From an uncultured Saprospiraceae bacterium (GTDB taxonomy: Bacteria > Bacteroidota > Bacteroidia > Chitinophagales > Saprospiraceae), in NCBI GenBank assembly GCA_937981555.1, contig CALJOK010000114.1, forward strand, positions 1 to 36,226: 36,226 nucleotides of DNA, read 5' to 3'. Of this stretch, positions 33,740 to 36,226 are shown in pieces; the first letter of the stretch is position 1, and every line of letters begins with the position of its first letter. A program made the position numbers and the translations under genes. The notes beneath the pieces are model-generated. The model did no database searches. It saw only the letters and a list, made by a program, of their open reading frames with translations, and was not told the DNA's origin.

Positions 33740-36226
33740 ATGGAAAAAATAACTCCGTACCAACCGAAGAATAAAATCCGAATTGTTACAGCGGGTTCAT
33801 TATTTGATGGGCACGATGCTGCGATCAATATCATGCGTCGAATTTTGCAGAGCAGCGGCGCTGAAATTATTCACCTCGGACACAATCGATCTGTCCAAGA
33901 AATTGTCAATACTGCGATCCAAGAGGATGTGCAGGGAATTGCGTTGACATCTTACCAAGGTGGTCACAATGAATTTTTTAAATATATGTATGACTTGCTC
34001 AATGAGCGAGGTGCTGGTCATGTGAAAATTTATGGCGGCGGCGGTGGAACTATATTGCCAACGGAAATTGACATGCTGCATGAGTATGGAATTACCCATA
34101 TTTATTCGCCAGATGATGGACGAAGAATGGGATTGCAGGGAATGATTAATGAAATGTTGGAAGGTTGTGATTTTCCAGTTGGAATTAATTTGAATGGCGA
34201 AGTGAAGAAATTTGCCGAAAAAGATCCACATGCGATTGCTCGAATGATTTCAGCGGCAGAGAATTTTCCCGAAGAAAATAAAGGATGGCTCGAACAAATT
34301 AGGAAAGAAAATGAAACGAAGATTATTCCTGTTTTAGGAATTACAGGAACTGGTGGAGCAGGGAAATCAAGTTTAGTGGATGAATTGGTGCGACGATATT
34401 TGATGGACTTTGAGGACAAAACAATTGCGATTGTTTCCGTTGATCCTTCGAAAAGAAAAACCGGAGGAGCATTGTTAGGAGATCGGATTCGAATGAATGC
34501 GATTAACGAAGATCGAGTTTATATGCGTTCGTTGGCGACTCGTCAATCCAACTTGGCTTTGTCAAAACATGTGCAATCTGCCGTGGATATTTTGAAAGGA
34601 GCGAACTTTGATTTGATCATTTTGGAGACTTCTGGAATTGGTCAATCGGATACGGAGATTGTCGATCACTCTGACGTGACGATGTATGTAATGACTCCTG
34701 AATATGGTGCAGCGACACAATTGGAAAAAATTGACATGTTGGATTTTGCCGATATTATTGCAATTAATAAATTTGATAAAAGGGGTGCGCAAGATGCTTT
34801 GCGAGATGTGAAAAAACAATTTCAACGCAACCATCAAATGTGGGAAACGCCTCCAAGTGAGATGCCTGCTTTTGGAACAATTGCTTCTCAATTCAATGAT
34901 CCAGGGACGAATGTTTTGTATAAAAAATTGATGGAGACGATTGTTGAAAAAACGGGTGCAGATTTAAAACCTGATTTGAAATTGGATGCGGGGATGAGTG
35001 AAAAAATATATATCATTCCTCCAAAACGAATTCGATACCTTTCTGAAATTTCTGAAAATAATCGACAATATGATCGTTGGGTAGAAAAACAATGTGAGGT
35101 AGCGAGAAAACTATTTGGGATCAAAAATTCCATTTCGGTTATCGAAAAGCAAGAAGAAATTGAAAATCGAGAAATGATCTTAGCAGGTTTGGAAAAATCA
35201 TATACGGAGCTAGAATTAGATTTGGATGGACGATGCAAAAAAATCCTCGACGGTTGGGAAGCTAAAAAAGCAGCTTACTCGGCGGATGAATTTATGTATA
35301 AAGTTAGGAATCGAGAAATTCGAGTTCCGACCTTTACGACCTCACTTTCGCATATGAAAATACCGAGAGTTTCGTTGCCAAGATTTAAAGATTGGGGCGA
35401 AATTTTGAAATGGGTTTTACAAGAAAATGTTCCAGGTGAATTTCCATTTACATCGGGCGTTTTTCCATTTAAAAGAAAAGGAGAAGATCCAACTCGAATG
35501 TTTGCAGGAGAAGGTGGACCTGAGAGAACGAATACTCGATTCCATTATTTATCGGCTGACATGCCTGCAAATCGATTGTCGACGGCTTTTGATTCGGTAA
35601 CTCTTTATGGAGAAAATCCAGATCACCGACCTGATATTTATGGAAAAATTGGCAACTCAGGAGTGAGTGTTTGTTGTTTGGATGATGCTAAAAAATTGTA
35701 CTCAGGTTTTGATTTGTGTAATCCAACGACTTCCGTTTCGATGACGATCAATGGGCCTGCTGCGACGATTTGCGCATTTTTTATGAATGCAGCAATTGAC
35801 CAGCAATGTGAAATTTATATCAAAGAAAATAGTTTAGAACATTTGGTGGAAGCTAAATTGAAAGAATTATATGATGATAAAAATATAGCTCGATCAACCT
35901 ATCATGGAGAAATTCCAAAGGGAAACAATGGTTTAGGTTTGATGTTGTTGGGAGTGACGGGCGATCAAATTTTGGAACCAGCAATTTATCAAGAGTTAAA
36001 AGTAAAAGCATTAAGTTTTGTTCGAGGAACGGTGCAAGCAGATATTTTAAAAGAAGATCAAGCGCAAAATACTTGTATTTTCTCCACCGAATTTTCTTTG
36101 AAATTGATGGGCGATGTGCAGCAGTTTTTTATCGAAAATCAAGTTCGGAATTTTTATTCAGTTTCGATTTCAGGTTATCACATTGCAGAAGCGGGAGCGA
36201 ATCCAATTTCGCAATTGGCATTTACT
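33740..36226 (+). CDS. icmF: Fused B12-dependent acyl-CoA mutase, IcmF type (3' end outside window)
   Basis: The frame is open from the ATG at 33740 to the window end, 829 codons, about three quarters of a normal IcmF (about 1,060-1,130). Domain order is as in IcmF. A B12-binding domain (about 8-140) has [20 protein letters not shown] with the cobalt-ligand His, SYQGGH and YGGGGGTI. A MeaI-like G-protein chaperone follows, with the P loop GTGGAGKSS (about 203), [24 protein letters not shown] and NKFD (about 342). After a linker, the mutase barrel begins with [31 protein letters not shown] (about 566 on) and reaches [14 protein letters not shown] at the window end. The family converts isobutyryl-CoA and n-butyryl-CoA (some members pivalyl-CoA) and repairs its own cofactor using GTP. 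The Phe in the GVFPFKR segment fits isobutyryl rather than methylmalonyl specificity. It is cytoplasmic. Confidence 0.95.
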   Translation, partial: MEKITPYQPKNKIRIVTAGSLFDGHDAAINIMRRILQSSGAEIIHLGHNRSVQEIVNTAIQEDVQGIALTSYQGGHNEFFKYMYDLLNERGAGHVKIYGGGGGTILPTEIDMLHEYGITHIYSPDDGRRMGLQGMINEMLEGCDFPVGINLNGEVKKFAEKDPHAIARMISAAENFPEENKGWLEQIRKENETKIIPVLGITGTGGAGKSSLVDELVRRYLMDFEDKTIAIVSVDPSKRKTGGALLGDRIRMNAINEDRVYMRSLATRQSNLALSKHVQSAVDILKGANFDLIILETSGIGQSDTEIVDHSDVTMYVMTPEYGAATQLEKIDMLDFADIIAINKFDKRGAQDALRDVKKQFQRNHQMWETPPSEMPAFGTIASQFNDPGTNVLYKKLMETIVEKTGADLKPDLKLDAGMSEKIYIIPPKRIRYLSEISENNRQYDRWVEKQCEVARKLFGIKNSISVIEKQEEIENREMILAGLEKSYTELELDLDGRCKKILDGWEAKKAAYSADEFMYKVRNREIRVPTFTTSLSHMKIPRVSLPRFKDWGEILKWVLQENVPGEFPFTSGVFPFKRKGEDPTRMFAGEGGPERTNTRFHYLSADMPANRLSTAFDSVTLYGENPDHRPDIYGKIGNSGVSVCCLDDAKKLYSGFDLCNPTTSVSMTINGPAATICAFFMNAAIDQQCEIYIKENSLEHLVEAKLKELYDDKNIARSTYHGEIPKGNNGLGLMLLGVTGDQILEPAIYQELKVKALSFVRGTVQADILKEDQAQNTCIFSTEFSLKLMGDVQQFFIENQVRNFYSVSISGYHIAEAGANPISQLAFT

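Noticed and set aside
33800-35238. Minus-strand ORFs of 105-143 codons
   Set aside because: They are antisense to the well-supported fused acyl-CoA mutase frame, which is open from 33740 to the window end and has all family motifs.

Overview
The window (36,226 bases, AT-rich) comes from a member of the Bacteroidota, most likely a Saprospiria- or Cytophagia-like marine gliding or surface bacterium. The evidence is type IX secretion system (T9SS) sorting domains of both type A and type B, a PorP/SprF protein, DUF4271 next to uroporphyrinogen-III synthase, almost no Shine-Dalgarno sequences, and several TAnnTTTG promoter boxes. No phage, plasmid, insertion sequence, CRISPR array, rRNA or tRNA gene was recognised. 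It looks like ordinary chromosome with a rich set of secreted proteins.

Layout. Positions 1-9.2 kb hold a T9SS cargo region. It starts with the 3' part of a giant protein built of about 51-residue two-cysteine 'GCDS' repeats with a type B sorting domain. A PorP/SprF outer-membrane protein follows, then a 1381-residue protein with 14 propeller repeats, nine more GCDS repeats and a type A sorting domain. Positions 9.2-13.2 kb hold two tandem DUF3857/transglutaminase-like proteins on the minus strand, one with an intact catalytic triad and one without. Positions 13.4-15.1 kb hold a secreted M20 amidohydrolase and a small winged-helix-like protein. Positions 15.1-15.8 kb have no gene, but contain a promoter, an operator-like dyad and a terminator that together suggest a small RNA. 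Positions 15.8-18.9 kb hold a small beta-barrel-like protein and a third GCDS-repeat protein with a type B sorting domain, both on the minus strand.

Positions 19.1-23.2 kb encode a TMTC-like GT-C membrane protein, a membrane-anchored glucosaminidase and a DJ-1/PfpI lipoprotein. Positions 23.2-25.2 kb hold a histidine kinase/response regulator operon on the minus strand. Positions 25.4-27.2 kb hold DUF4271 and hemD. Positions 27.3-29.0 kb hold a DUF4139/MuiA-like protein. Positions 29.3-31.4 kb hold a CoA-type NUDIX hydrolase and a polytopic membrane protein. Positions 31.4-33.4 kb hold a GH16 beta-glucanase-like secreted enzyme. From 33.7 kb to the end runs a fused B12-dependent acyl-CoA mutase (IcmF type), truncated by the window.

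How the parts relate. Cell-surface display by the T9SS is the main theme: four cargo proteins and one PorP/SprF partner, with the GCDS repeat shared by three cargos. The remaining genes are housekeeping or envelope functions. The least explained items are the GCDS repeat family and its recent internal duplication, the candidate small RNA at about 15.2-15.5 kb, an intergenic inverted repeat family present twice (23.2 and 29.2 kb), and several operator-like dyads upstream of regulatory or envelope genes.
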